Shown in pieces: positions 41,563 through 51,403 of a stretch of DNA of 57,816 nt. Numbering within the stretch: the first letter of the stretch is position 1; each line of letters begins with the position of its first letter. The DNA is from Embleya scabrispora DSM 41855 (lineage in GTDB: Bacteria > Actinomycetota > Actinomycetes > Streptomycetales > Streptomycetaceae). The translations under genes were made by a program, and so were the position numbers. Below the pieces are notes generated by a model that saw only the letters and a list, made by a program, of their open reading frames with translations, did not search any database and was not told where the DNA came from. Location: NCBI RefSeq assembly GCF_000372745.1, contig NZ_KB889694.1, positions 8,256-66,071 of the forward strand. Reading direction: 5' to 3'.

Positions 41563-43227
41563 CTAGACGCCCGGCCCGCGCAGCGTCGTCGACGCGGGGA
41601 GGCGGGCGGCGGCCACGTTGGATCGTGGCGCGCGGCCGGGCTGCACCCCGTGCAGTCGGAGTTGGAACATCGCGTCGAAGCGGGCGTCCCCGTCGGCGAG
41701 GTCGATCGCGCCCACCTCGGACAACCGGCGCAGCCGATAGCGGAACGTGTTCGGGTGCACGTGCACGGCCGCCGCGGCCGCGGTGACGTCGCCGAAGGTG
41801 TCCAGCCACGCGGCGAGGGTCTCGGTGAGATGCGTGTCGTGCTCGGCGTCGTAGGCGCGCAGCCGGGTGACCGGGCCCGCCGGGGCGTCGTCGGTGGCGG
41901 CGACCCGGTCGGCGACGTCGACCAGCAGCGAGGACACGTACACGTCGCACAGTCGGGCCACTCGCGCCGACGAGCGGCCCGAGCGCAGCACCCGCAACGC
42001 GCGGTCGGCGTCCGCACGGGAGGTGGGCAGGTCCACCTCGCGCGCGACCACCCGGCCCACGCCCACGACCGCGTCGATCCGACCGCCGATCCGGGCCAGG
42101 AACTCCTCGGCGAGCCGGACCGCCCTGGCGTCCGACTCGGTGGGCAGGATCGCGTAGGTGAAGCCGCCCAGTCGTGCGGTGGCGGTGCGCGGGTGGACCG
42201 CGGCCAGATGCAGGGCCAGCGCGTCGACGATCCGGTGTTCCTCCGCGCTGCGCTCCGCCGGTGCCGAGTCGCCGACCACCGCGAGTGCGAGCACGCACGC
42301 GGGTTGGTGGGCCAGGCCCAGTCGGCCGGCCGCGTCCACCGCCGCCGGGCCGCCTTCGAGCACGGTGGCGAGCAGGTCGGTGCGCAGTCTGCGCTCCACG
42401 TCCGCGCCGGCTCGGCGGCGCAGCAGGTGCAGCGCGACGACCTTGGCCGCCTCGGTCAGCGAGCGGGACAACTCGTCGGACAGCGGCTCGCGCACCACGA
42501 CCCAGATCGAGCCGAGGATCTCGTCCCCGGCCCGGACCGCGATGGCGACCCGGGGCATGTCGGAGACGCCGGCCAGATAGAGCGGTCCCTCGCTGCGGTA
42601 GAGGGCGTGGAAGGCGCCGCGCTCCTCCAGAATGCGCAACATCCTCGCGGGCACCTGACGGTCCAGGATGGTGGCGATCCGGGGTTCGTCCGCCTCGTCC
42701 TGACGACTGGAGAAGGCCAGCACGCGCCCGCTGCGGTCCTCCACCGTGACCGGTCCGTCCAACAGCGCGGCGATCGCGTTGACCAGCGCGAACAGATCGC
42801 CGGCGGGAGCGCCGTCGAGGGTTTCGCCGCTCTGCACGGTGCCCACCTCGTCCACCGCGAGCAGGGACCGCAGCAGGGTGGTGACCTGCGACCAGGACGC
42901 GCCCGGGGTGAGTGCCAGGATCACCACGCCGGTGCTCGCGACGGCCGCCTCGATCTCGGCGTCCACCACGATCGGGCCGCGGACCACGACGGCCGGTGCG
43001 CCCAGTCCGGCCGCGCGGTGCACCAGGGTGGCGATTGCGGGGGATCCGTAGACGGCGACGCCCAGGATCACCGCGCCCGGCGGGTGCGAGGGTTCGTCGT
43101 GTGGGTCGTGGATGAGCACGCCGGTGATCTCGTGGTCGGGATCCGGCCTGCCGGCCGCCACCGCGAACAGGGTCGAGCCGAGGTCGTCGATGATGCGCCC
43201 GAGGACGGCGCGCGGACGGGCGGTCAT
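41563..43227 (-). CDS. CdaR/PucR-type transcriptional regulator
   Basis: 554 residues. The N-terminal part reads as a PucR-like sensor (GVLIHDPHDEPSHPPGAVIL), a GAF-like middle segment (VTVEDRSGRVLAFSSRQDE) follows, and a C-terminal HTH_30 domain contains AAAAVHVHPNTFRYRLRRLS. It lies on the same strand just downstream of the dipeptide-transporter operon, separated from its last gene by 243 bases that probably hold its own promoter. By position it is the natural regulator of that operon and of the divergent aminopeptidase genes; this is inference. Confidence 0.88.
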   Translation of the reverse strand: MTARPRAVLGRIIDDLGSTLFAVAAGRPDPDHEITGVLIHDPHDEPSHPPGAVILGVAVYGSPAIATLVHRAAGLGAPAVVVRGPIVVDAEIEAAVASTGVVILALTPGASWSQVTTLLRSLLAVDEVGTVQSGETLDGAPAGDLFALVNAIAALLDGPVTVEDRSGRVLAFSSRQDEADEPRIATILDRQVPARMLRILEERGAFHALYRSEGPLYLAGVSDMPRVAIAVRAGDEILGSIWVVVREPLSDELSRSLTEAAKVVALHLLRRRAGADVERRLRTDLLATVLEGGPAAVDAAGRLGLAHQPACVLALAVVGDSAPAERSAEEHRIVDALALHLAAVHPRTATARLGGFTYAILPTESDARAVRLAEEFLARIGGRIDAVVGVGRVVAREVDLPTSRADADRALRVLRSGRSSARVARLCDVYVSSLLVDVADRVAATDDAPAGPVTRLRAYDAEHDTHLTETLAAWLDTFGDVTAAAAAVHVHPNTFRYRLRRLSEVGAIDLADGDARFDAMFQLRLHGVQPGRAPRSNVAAARLPASTTLRGPGV

Positions 43228-43470
43228 GGGCTGCCCACCGGGGCGTGGGCGGGGGTGCCGCGACGGGATATTCGCCGGCTGCTCGGCACGTTAATGCTGC
43301 TCGGTAGGTTCATGTCAGGGGAATCCAATCCGTCGACACAGGTCCCCCGTCGAGCCGGTCGAGCCCGGGGCCGGCCGTGTCGCCGTTGGCCGGCCCGTGG
43401 GCTGGAGTCTAAACGATCTTGGGGTGGATGTGGGTAGGTGAAATCGGCACGCTTCGCGCGATGTCGTTCC

Positions 43471-44400
43471 TCACGGTCGGTGCCCCTGCGGTCCGATGTC
43501 GAGCACGTACCGCCCGTCCCGGCCGAAGCCGCGCACGCGCCGGCCCTGGGCCATCAGGCCGCCCAGCACCTCGCGCACCGCCAGCCGCCACCCTCGCGCC
43601 GCCGACGGGTCGGCCCGGCGCAGTGCCTCGATGTCCCGCGGCACCGCCACCAGCACCACGTCCCCGTCGATACGGCCCGAAATCGGCCGGCCGTCGGGGC
43701 CCGCGTCCAAGCCGATGACGACCTCTCCCGCCAGGTCGTCGGTGTCGACGGGTTGCGGCACCCCGGAGCAGGCGAGCGCCACCCGGTCGGCGGTCAGATC
43801 CCACCGGGCCAGCAGCCGATCGGAGAAGTCGTCGCCGTTGATGGCGTCGGACATCGGCCCGTAGAAGTCGGCCAGATACTCGGCGGGCACCGCGCCGAGC
43901 TTGGCCAGGTTGAAGTAGGCGTTGCGGCCGACCAGGGGGTCGAACGTCCAGGTGACCCGGGTGATCCCGCGATCCAGGCACCACGCGCGCTGGTGCACCT
44001 TGAGCGCGTAGCCCACTTCGCGCCCGCGTGAGCGTTCGTCGACGCCGGCGATGTGCGAGTGCAGGCCCTCGGTGGAGAGCAGCCCCACACCCGCGCCGAT
44101 CAGCCGGTCGCCCTCGTAGGTGCCCACGACATAGCCGCCCGCGTGGGCCACCACGGTCATCAACTCGGGGCTGATCATCGGGTTGGTCGGGGCGGGCTGC
44201 CAGACGCGTTGGAACAGGTCGCACGCGTCGGCCAGCTCGCCCAGGGTGTGCAGTTCGCGAATCTCGATGTGGGCCACGCGAGCCGCGCGGTCGGCCGCCT
44301 CGGCCGCGCGGTCGCGAAGTGCACCGGGATCGGGCTCGGATTCGCGGTCGGCGCGGTACAGGTCGCCGCCGGTACGCGCTCCCGCCGGTGTCGGTGTCAT
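43471..44400 (-). CDS. GNAT-family acetyltransferase
   Basis: 309 residues. The acetyl-CoA-binding region is GGYVVGTYEGDRLIGAGVGL ... GVDERSRGREVGYALKVHQR, followed by RGITRVTWTFDPLVGRNAYF typical of a large two-part GNAT branch. The ATG overlaps the stop of the DppF-like gene (ATGA, 44397-44400), making it the last gene of the transporter operon. It may N-acetylate an imported amino acid or dipeptide; the substrate is not known. Confidence 0.87.
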   Translation of the reverse strand: MTPTPAGARTGGDLYRADRESEPDPGALRDRAAEAADRAARVAHIEIRELHTLGELADACDLFQRVWQPAPTNPMISPELMTVVAHAGGYVVGTYEGDRLIGAGVGLLSTEGLHSHIAGVDERSRGREVGYALKVHQRAWCLDRGITRVTWTFDPLVGRNAYFNLAKLGAVPAEYLADFYGPMSDAINGDDFSDRLLARWDLTADRVALACSGVPQPVDTDDLAGEVVIGLDAGPDGRPISGRIDGDVVLVAVPRDIEALRRADPSAARGWRLAVREVLGGLMAQGRRVRGFGRDGRYVLDIGPQGHRP

Positions 44401-45269
44401 CGAGTCGTTGCCTCCGTCTCCGCGTCGGTCGCGGCCGCGCCCGCGGCCCGCTCGGGCAGCGGCTCGCCGATGGTGGGTACGCCGGACAACAGGGCCCGGG
44501 TGTACTCGTGTTCCGGGTTCTCCAGGACCTGTGCGGCCGGGCCGCACTCGACCAGGACGCCTCGGTCCATCACCGCGATCCGGTCCGCCAGGTAGCGCAC
44601 GACGGCCAGGTTGTGCGTGATGAACAACATCGCGAAGCCGAGTTCGCGTTGCAGGTCGCGGATCAGATTGAGCACCGCGCCCTGGACCGAGACGTCCAGT
44701 GCGGAGGTGACCTCGTCGGCGACCAGCACGGCCGGCCGGGCGGCGAGCGCGCGGGCCAGCGCGACGCGTTGGCGCTGGCCGCCGGAGAGCGCGTGCGGCA
44801 GGCGTGTGCTGACGCCGGGGTCGATGCCGACCAGGTCGAGGTAGCGGGCCACCTCGCTCGCCCGCGTCGCACGGTCGCTGCGCGGCAGCGCCTCGGCGAC
44901 CGAGCCGCCGATGGTCAGGCGCGGGTTGAGCGACGCGAACGGGTCCTGGAAGACCAACTGGATCGGCCTGCGCCCGGGTTTGCGGCCCTGGTCGACGCCG
45001 TCCACCAGGACCTGTCCCGCGTAGACGGGCACCAGTCCGACGGCGGCCCGGCCCAGGGTGGACTTACCCGATCCGGAGCCGCCGACCAGGCCGACCACGC
45101 TTCCCGCGGGCACCTCCAGGGACACGTCGTCGACAGCGGTCGACGCGGTGCGGCCGCGGCCGTAGCGCACGGTGATGTTGCGCAGTTCGAGCGAACCGGA
45201 CGTGGCGCTCGCGGCGGGGCCCGAGGCGGCTTCGGCGGCGGAGGAATCCACCGTGCTCACGGCTTTCAT
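44397..45269 (-). CDS. Dipeptide/oligopeptide ABC transporter ATPase (DppF/OppF-like)
   Basis: 290 residues. Walker A GGSGSGKST, Q-loop QLVFQDPFASLNPR, ABC signature LSGGQRQRVALARALA, Walker B VLVADEVTSALD and H-loop LFITHNLAVVRYLAD. The C-terminal peptide-transporter tail is short. It pairs with the ATPase half of the DppC-DppD fusion. Both ends overlap neighbours by ATGA (45266-45269 and 44397-44400). Confidence 0.93.
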   Translation of the reverse strand: MKAVSTVDSSAAEAASGPAASATSGSLELRNITVRYGRGRTASTAVDDVSLEVPAGSVVGLVGGSGSGKSTLGRAAVGLVPVYAGQVLVDGVDQGRKPGRRPIQLVFQDPFASLNPRLTIGGSVAEALPRSDRATRASEVARYLDLVGIDPGVSTRLPHALSGGQRQRVALARALAARPAVLVADEVTSALDVSVQGAVLNLIRDLQRELGFAMLFITHNLAVVRYLADRIAVMDRGVLVECGPAAQVLENPEHEYTRALLSGVPTIGEPLPERAAGAAATDAETEATTR

Positions 45270-47119
45270 CGTGCCTCCTCCAGTTCGTGGGTGGCGGTGG
45301 TGATCGGATCCCAGCACGCGACGCGACGTCCGGGGCGGATCTGCTCCAGCACCGGCTCCTCGGTGCGGCAGCGGTCGGTGGCCCTGGCGCAGCGCGGCGC
45401 GAACGGGCAGCCGACGATCTCCTCGCCGGGCTGGGGCGGGCGGCCGGGGATGGTCGCCAGCGGGGTGTCCCGGTCGGTGGTCATGCTGGGCACCGCGCCG
45501 ATCAGCGCGGCCGAGTACGGGTGGGCCACGCCGTCGGCGAGGTCCCCGACCGGGAGTTCCTCCACGATCCGGCCCGCGTACATCACCACGACGCGGTCGC
45601 ACACCTGGGAGACGACGGCGATGTCGTGCGAGATGAGCAACAACGCGGCGCCCGATTCGGTGCGCACGTCCCGGAGCAGGGCCAGCACCTGGGCCTGCAC
45701 GGTCACGTCCAGGGCCGTGGTGGGTTCGTCGGCGATGATCAGGCGGGGCTCGCCCATCAGGCCCATCGCGATCATCACGCGTTGGCGCATACCGCCGGAG
45801 AACTCGTGCGGGCGCTTGCGGACCCGCAGTTCGGGGTTGATGATGCCCACCGCGCCCAGTCGGGAGACGGCCCGGGTGAGGGCCGCCGCGCGCCCGGCGT
45901 TGTGGTGCACCTCGGCCACCTCGGCGAGTTGCCGGCCGACCGTGAGCGCGGGGTTGAGCGAGGCCATCGGGTCCTGGAACACCATGGCCATCGAAGTGCC
46001 CTTGGGGGCTTGCTTGTTCAGGTCCCGGTCGCCGAAGCGCAGGCTCCGGGCGCTGACCCGGCCGGGGTGCGGGACCAGTCCGGCAGCGGCGAGCGCGGTC
46101 AGGCTCTTGCCCGAGCCGGACTCGCCGACGATGCCTACCGCTTCGCCCTCGTCGACGGTGAGGCAGACGTCGTGCACCGCGGTGTGTCCGGCGAAGCGGA
46201 CCTGCAGGTGGTCGATGTTCAGCAGGCCGGACGCGGTCTTCTCGGCGGGCGCCGCGGAGGTCGCCTCGGGCGTGACCTCGGCCTGCGGCGCGGTACGGCC
46301 GGCGTTCGCCTTGGCGACCACCTCGCCGATCAGGCCGAAGGTGATGCCGGTGAGCACGATCGCGGAGCCCGGACCGACCGCCGACATCGGGTCCACCATG
46401 ACCCGGTCGAGTTGCTCGTTGAGCAGGCGTCCCCAGTCGTAGTCGGGCGGTTGCACACCCAGGCCGAGGAAGGACAGGCCGGAGAAGGCGACCAGGATGC
46501 CGGCGGCGGTCGTCGAGACGAACAGCGCGACGGGTTCGGCGATGTTGGGCAGGATGTGCCGGACGATGATCCGGAAGCGGCCGACGCCGAGGATCCGCGC
46601 CGCGGCCACGTAGTCGGTGCCGGCGATCGAGGCGGTCAGGTTCTGCACGAGTCGGGCGGTGCTGGGCGCCGCGCCCAGGCCGATGGCGAAGGCCGCGGAA
46701 AAGGTGCCCACACCGAAGATGACCGCGAGGAAGAGCACGAACAGCAGGCCCGGGAAGGCGACGAGCAGGTTGACCGTCGCGGTGATCAGGCGACCCGCGC
46801 GGCGACCGAGAACAGCCGGCAGGACACCCAGGACCAGGCCGCCGACGACCGCGATGAGCGTGGCGAACAGGGTGAGTTCCAGGGTGAGCCGGGTCGCCAC
46901 CACCACGCGGGCGGCGATGTCGCGACCCAGCGCGTCGGTACCGAACAGGTGCTCGGTGCCGCTGTGTTGGCCGATCGCGTCGGTGTCGATCCGGTCGGCC
47001 GTGTCGCCGAGCAGCATGGGCCCGAAGATTGCCGTCAGGAAGATGATCGTGCTCGCGACGGCGGCGGTGATCCCCAACGGGGTGCGCAGGGCGAGGCGCA
47101 GTCTTGGTGCGTTTGACAT
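45266..47119 (-). CDS. Fused dipeptide ABC permease-ATPase (DppC-DppD)
   Basis: 617 residues. Residues 1 to about 285 form a DppC-type permease: a first helix (GITAAVASTIIFLTAIFGPM), FGTDALGRDIAARVVVATRL and the EAA loop ADYVAAARILGVGRF-like text (GTDYVAAARILGVGRFRIIV). A short Ala/Glu linker follows. Residues 310-617 form a DppD ATPase: GESGSGKS, MVFQDPMASLNPAL, FSGGMRQRVMIAMGLM, LIIADEPTTALD and the oligopeptide C-terminal CPFAPRCARATDRC. The two proteins are normally separate; here one chain spans both, with no stop or frameshift. Two bases separate it from dppB. Confidence 0.92.
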   Translation of the reverse strand: MSNAPRLRLALRTPLGITAAVASTIIFLTAIFGPMLLGDTADRIDTDAIGQHSGTEHLFGTDALGRDIAARVVVATRLTLELTLFATLIAVVGGLVLGVLPAVLGRRAGRLITATVNLLVAFPGLLFVLFLAVIFGVGTFSAAFAIGLGAAPSTARLVQNLTASIAGTDYVAAARILGVGRFRIIVRHILPNIAEPVALFVSTTAAGILVAFSGLSFLGLGVQPPDYDWGRLLNEQLDRVMVDPMSAVGPGSAIVLTGITFGLIGEVVAKANAGRTAPQAEVTPEATSAAPAEKTASGLLNIDHLQVRFAGHTAVHDVCLTVDEGEAVGIVGESGSGKSLTALAAAGLVPHPGRVSARSLRFGDRDLNKQAPKGTSMAMVFQDPMASLNPALTVGRQLAEVAEVHHNAGRAAALTRAVSRLGAVGIINPELRVRKRPHEFSGGMRQRVMIAMGLMGEPRLIIADEPTTALDVTVQAQVLALLRDVRTESGAALLLISHDIAVVSQVCDRVVVMYAGRIVEELPVGDLADGVAHPYSAALIGAVPSMTTDRDTPLATIPGRPPQPGEEIVGCPFAPRCARATDRCRTEEPVLEQIRPGRRVACWDPITTATHELEEAR

Positions 47120-47121
47120 CG

Positions 47122-48111
47122 TCAGCTCCCGCGAATCGTGGACTGGGGATCGGCGGCGGCGACGGCGAGGTCGACCACGAAGTTGATCGTGAGGGCGGCG
47201 GCTCCGTAGACGAGCACGATGCCCTGGACGAGCGGGTAGTCCTTCTGCAGGATCGCCTGGACGATGGTCATGCCCAGGCCGGGCCAGGCGAAGACGTTCT
47301 CGATCAGGACCGTGCCTGCCAGCAGGCCACTGAGCAGCAGGCCACCGAGGGTGAGCGAGGAGGTCAGCAGGTTGGGCAACGCGTGCCGCAGGTAGACCAG
47401 TCGGCCCGGCAGTCGCTTGGCCCGGGCGGTGCGCATGTAGTCCGTCTCGAACACGCGCAGCGCCTCGACCCGAACGATCCGCGACAGCGCGGCGATCGGA
47501 GTGATGGCCAGCGCGAGCACCGGCAGGACGTAGGAGTCCGGCCCCTCGCGCAGCGCCACCGGGAACCAGCCGAGCGAGACCCCGAACACCGAGGCGAGGC
47601 CGACGGCGAGGAGGAACTCCGGGATGGCCACGATCGCCCCGGTCGAGGAGGCGAAGGCCAGCTCGCCGCGCCGGCGCCGGCCGTTGCGGGTCCACACGGC
47701 CATGGCCATGCCCAGCGGAATGGCCACCAGCATCACCAGGAGGAACGCGTAGATCGCGATCTCCAAGGTCGCCGGCAGTCGGTCGCCGATCATCCGGGAC
47801 ACCGGGACCCGGGCGGTGATCGATTCACCCAGATCGCCGTGGAAGAGACCGCTCACGAAGTGCTTGTACTGGGAGATCAGCGAGTCGTCCAGGCCCAGTT
47901 GTTCCTTGCGGGCGGCGACCGCCTCGGGCGTGGCGTTGAGTCCCAGAGCGCCGCGGACCGGGTCGCCGGGGACGAAGTGGATCATCGCGAAGGCGGCGGT
48001 GACCAGTGCGGCGAGCGAAACCAATAGGCGCCCGGTACGGCGTACGAAGAAGGAGGTCCAGGGGCCGAGCCGGAAGTCGAGCACCCGACCGGCCGGAGTT
48101 GCGGTGCTCAT
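47122..48111 (-). CDS. Dipeptide ABC transporter permease (DppB-like)
   Basis: 329 residues, six transmembrane helices. Typical DppB text: GRLLVSLAALVTAAFAMIHF, VPGDPVRGALG, SITARVPVSRMIGDRLPATL, the EAA loop DYMRTARAKRLPGRLVYLRH and the terminal VLIENVFAWPGLGMTIVQAI. Its ATG overlaps the stop of the binding-protein gene (48108-48111). It forms the channel with the permease half of the fusion protein. Confidence 0.94.
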   Translation of the reverse strand: MSTATPAGRVLDFRLGPWTSFFVRRTGRLLVSLAALVTAAFAMIHFVPGDPVRGALGLNATPEAVAARKEQLGLDDSLISQYKHFVSGLFHGDLGESITARVPVSRMIGDRLPATLEIAIYAFLLVMLVAIPLGMAMAVWTRNGRRRRGELAFASSTGAIVAIPEFLLAVGLASVFGVSLGWFPVALREGPDSYVLPVLALAITPIAALSRIVRVEALRVFETDYMRTARAKRLPGRLVYLRHALPNLLTSSLTLGGLLLSGLLAGTVLIENVFAWPGLGMTIVQAILQKDYPLVQGIVLVYGAAALTINFVVDLAVAAADPQSTIRGS

Positions 48112-49679
48112 CGGCCACCGACCTTGCGAAGGGTGGACGGAATGGGTCCGCCACCGTCGAGCTCGAAGCTGTAGCCCCGAGCGAAATAGGGGGTCATCGA
48201 GTCCATGAAAGTCACCACATCGAGACGTTTGATCAACTCGGATTCGGCCGCGGTCCACTCGGGGCAACCGGAGGTGTCCGGCTTGGCCATTGCGAGAGCC
48301 ACGAGACGTTTGTATTCGGGGTTGTCCAGCGAACCGAAGTTGAGCCCCTCCGGCGGGGTGGGTCCCATGAAGAACGGCAGGGTCTGGTCGGGTGTGGTCA
48401 CCGAGAGCGGCGCCCACGCGATTTCCCACTGCCCGCCCATCAGGATCGTGCCATTCGTCGCGGCGGTGGTCGGCTGAGTGCTGACCTTGACGCCGAACGA
48501 GTTCCATTGCTTCACCGCCAGCTCGACGGCGGCGATGAGTTGGTTGCCGAAGACGCCGGGATAGGGCATGGAGATCGACAATTGCTTGCCGTCCTTGGTC
48601 CAACGCCCGCCGGACTTCTTCCACCCCGCCGTCCGCAGCGCCTCCGCGGCCTGAGCCACGTCGTGCCGCGGGAGGTGGTCGGTGACCGCGTCTTCGGTGC
48701 AGGGCGGCGCCATCGTGACGCCGACGCGGGTCGAGGGTTGGCCCTTGCCGCCGGTGGCCACCGCACCGATCTGCTTGAGGTCGAGCGCCTCCATCAGCGC
48801 CCGGCGCACCAGGGGATCGGCGGTGACCCGATTGGCGGCCTCGTTGAAGACCAGCATCGCCATGGGATCACGCTGGATGCTGGACTTGATGCCGGCCGCG
48901 GTCAGTCGGGTGCGGTCGGCGCCCATCACGGCCGCGATGTCGAGTTGCCCGCCGAGCAACAGGTTCGCCCTGGTGGACTCGTTGGTGATGACCTTGAAGA
49001 CCACCCGGTCGGGCAGGTCGGCGCCGCCGATGCCGTCCGGCCCCCACGCGTAGCCGGCGCGCTTGGTGAAGGTGAGGTGGTCGCCCGGGACCACCTGGCT
49101 CAGCCGGTAGGGACCGGTGCCGTCGGACGCGTGGTTCAGGCTTTCGGGCGACCGGAGGCCGGAGGGGCACACCACTCGCAACATCGAGGTGCCGCGGACC
49201 AGGAACGGGGCCGGGTCCGGCGTCTTGAGCGTCAGGGTGCCGGCCGTGTCGTCGGCGGTGGCAACGGTCCCGGGAGGCACCAGCAGGCCGTACAGCGGCG
49301 ACTTGTTGGCCGGGTCGGCGATGAAGGCGTACTCGGCCGCGATGTCGGAGGCGGTCAGTGCTCGGCCGCTGTCGCACATCACATCGCGTCGGATCGTGAA
49401 GGTCGCCGAGGTCGCGTCGGAGGTCCACTTCTCGGCGACGCCCGAGACGATCCGCCCGTCCTGGGCGATGTTGATCAGCGAGTCGTAGGAGTAGCGGTTC
49501 ATCGTGACCGCGGACGAGGTCAGTGCGGTCAGCGGATTCATGTTGCCGGGGTCGCCTTCGATGGCGATCGTGACGGTGTCGCCGTCGCCGGCGCCACCAT
49601 CGGCCGCGGTGCCCCCACAACCGGCGGCGAACAGGCCCAACGCGACGACCGCTGCGGCCCCGCGCGGGGCGCGTTTCAT
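48108..49679 (-). CDS. Family 5 dipeptide/oligopeptide-binding lipoprotein
   Basis: 523 residues. The lipoprotein signal ends in LGLFAAGC (Cys21). SBP_bac_5 features follow: NPLTALTSSAVTMNRYSYDS, SGVAEKWTSDATSATFTIRR, GTGPYRLSQVVPGDHLTFTK and the later PLVRRALMEALDLKQIG. It captures peptides outside the membrane for the Dpp channel. It is the second gene of the operon, starting inside the stop of the serine hydrolase gene (49676-49679, ATGA). Confidence 0.93.
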   Translation of the reverse strand: MKRAPRGAAAVVALGLFAAGCGGTAADGGAGDGDTVTIAIEGDPGNMNPLTALTSSAVTMNRYSYDSLINIAQDGRIVSGVAEKWTSDATSATFTIRRDVMCDSGRALTASDIAAEYAFIADPANKSPLYGLLVPPGTVATADDTAGTLTLKTPDPAPFLVRGTSMLRVVCPSGLRSPESLNHASDGTGPYRLSQVVPGDHLTFTKRAGYAWGPDGIGGADLPDRVVFKVITNESTRANLLLGGQLDIAAVMGADRTRLTAAGIKSSIQRDPMAMLVFNEAANRVTADPLVRRALMEALDLKQIGAVATGGKGQPSTRVGVTMAPPCTEDAVTDHLPRHDVAQAAEALRTAGWKKSGGRWTKDGKQLSISMPYPGVFGNQLIAAVELAVKQWNSFGVKVSTQPTTAATNGTILMGGQWEIAWAPLSVTTPDQTLPFFMGPTPPEGLNFGSLDNPEYKRLVALAMAKPDTSGCPEWTAAESELIKRLDVVTFMDSMTPYFARGYSFELDGGGPIPSTLRKVGGR

Positions 49680-51148
49680 CGCGCGCCGCCGGCGGAACAG
49701 TCGACGCCGCCCTGATCGCCGCCGTGCGCGCCGGCCGTCTCACCGGCCGCCACACGCGGAATCGCGCGGGTCATGTGCAGGAAACGGGCCCGGTCGCCGT
49801 CGCCGAGAAAGGCGTACTGCGTGTGCTGTCCGCCCTGCGCCTCGACCTCGATCAGCGTGCGGGCGTCGCGGACCACCAGCTTGCTGGTCTTGACCTGTTC
49901 GCCGAGCATCTCGGCGGCGGCGCCGAGCGTGCGCATGGTGAGTTCCAGTCCGTCCTCGGACTCGACCACGTCGAACGCCATCGCCTGCGAGGCGTAGCGG
50001 CCGACGAAGAAGCGCGGGTCCACCACCGGGGACTCGGCGGGCGGTACGACGGGCTCCGGCACACGTACGTCCGCGGCGCTCGCGAACACGTCGCGGACCA
50101 GGTCGTACATCACGGCCAGGTCGCCGCCATTGGTGAGGATCGCGATCGAGACGTCGCTCTCCGGGGCCACCCGCAGGATCGCGGCCTGGCCCATGGTGCC
50201 GCCGTCGTGACCGATGATCGGGCCGCCGGTCCAGTCGAACAGATTCCAGCCCAGCCCCCACGCGCCACCGACGGCCTCGATGTCGGGCACCTGGACCTGC
50301 GGCTCACGCATCGCGAGCGCGGATGCCTCCGACAACAAGCGCGTACCGTCCGGAAGCAGTCCGCGGGCGATGTGCGCGGCGGCGAACACGAGCAGGTCGG
50401 TCGCCGTGGTGGTCAGCGTCGAGCCGGCCGGCGCGTTGGAGCGCGGCATCTCCCACCCCGGTACCCGCACCGCGGTCCCGTCCGGCCCGGACGCATGCCC
50501 GATCGCCACCCGGTGCAGGATCGCCTCGTTCGCGCTGGTGGCCAACCGGCCCAGGCCCAGAGGCACCGCTATCCGCTCGCGCAGCGTCGCCTCCCAGGTC
50601 TGCCCGGTGAGCACCTCGATGATCCGGCCGAGCGTGACGAAGCCGCTGTTGCAGTACGAGAACATCTCGCCGGGTGCGAACAGTTGGCCGGCCTTCTCCG
50701 CCAGGTCCGCGACCAGGTTGGCCACCGCGTCGTCCCCGGGACCGTGGTCGTCGAACAGGTCTCCCTCGAAACCCGCGGTGTGGCACAGCAGCTGACGGGG
50801 CGTCACCGCCTGGGCGGCGGCCTCGTCGACGAGCCCGAATTCCGGCAGGTAGGTTCGCACGGGGGCGTCGAGGTCGAGCACACCCTCGTCGACGAGCTGC
50901 ATGATCAGCGTCGCCGTCCAGACCTTGGTGATCGACCCGATCTGGAAGATCGAGTCCGGGGTCACCGGGTATCCGATCTCCACGTCGAGCACGCCGGTGG
51001 CGGCCACGACCGTCTCGTCGCCCATCCGTACCGCGACGCTCGCGCCGGGAATGTTGCCACGTTTGGCCAGCTCGCCGAGTCGGGTCGCTAGATATTCGGG
51101 CGTCGGCAGTGTCCGGGCCACAGACCCGGCCACATCGGATCGTCCCAT
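49676..51148 (-). CDS. Serine hydrolase, class C beta-lactamase/D-aminopeptidase fold
   Basis: 490 residues from an ATG with a perfect AGGAGGT site. Ser72-I-T-Lys75 is the catalytic tetrad, Tyr165-C-Asn167 the second motif and GHDGGTMG the third. No signal peptide is visible, so it is probably cytoplasmic. The extra C-terminal domain (PRFFVGRYASQAMAFDVVES...) resembles the lipocalin-like domains of D-aminopeptidases and esterases of this fold. As the first gene of the transporter operon it probably hydrolyses imported peptides, perhaps with D-residues; esterase activity is an alternative. Confidence 0.88.
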   Translation of the reverse strand: MGRSDVAGSVARTLPTPEYLATRLGELAKRGNIPGASVAVRMGDETVVAATGVLDVEIGYPVTPDSIFQIGSITKVWTATLIMQLVDEGVLDLDAPVRTYLPEFGLVDEAAAQAVTPRQLLCHTAGFEGDLFDDHGPGDDAVANLVADLAEKAGQLFAPGEMFSYCNSGFVTLGRIIEVLTGQTWEATLRERIAVPLGLGRLATSANEAILHRVAIGHASGPDGTAVRVPGWEMPRSNAPAGSTLTTTATDLLVFAAAHIARGLLPDGTRLLSEASALAMREPQVQVPDIEAVGGAWGLGWNLFDWTGGPIIGHDGGTMGQAAILRVAPESDVSIAILTNGGDLAVMYDLVRDVFASAADVRVPEPVVPPAESPVVDPRFFVGRYASQAMAFDVVESEDGLELTMRTLGAAAEMLGEQVKTSKLVVRDARTLIEVEAQGGQHTQYAFLGDGDRARFLHMTRAIPRVAAGETAGAHGGDQGGVDCSAGGAR

Positions 51149-51403
51149 CGTGGGATACCTCCTGGGAAGGCGGCGGCGAGTGCCGCAGAGGACGATCACG
51201 GTAGGCAGCCCCCGAAAGCCATGAATCGTCGTCGTGAACGAAGAACCGTCGCCGAACCTGTCCGAATCACCGACGCCGAGCGGTACCGCTTCCCGCAATC
51301 CTCGGCAGAGGCCGCCGACGGTCCGCGCACCGACGCCCCGGTTCCTTCAGGACTCGCGCGATTCGGGCCGACCACCGGCAACGCGAGGAAGCGGGAGTAA
51401 CCG

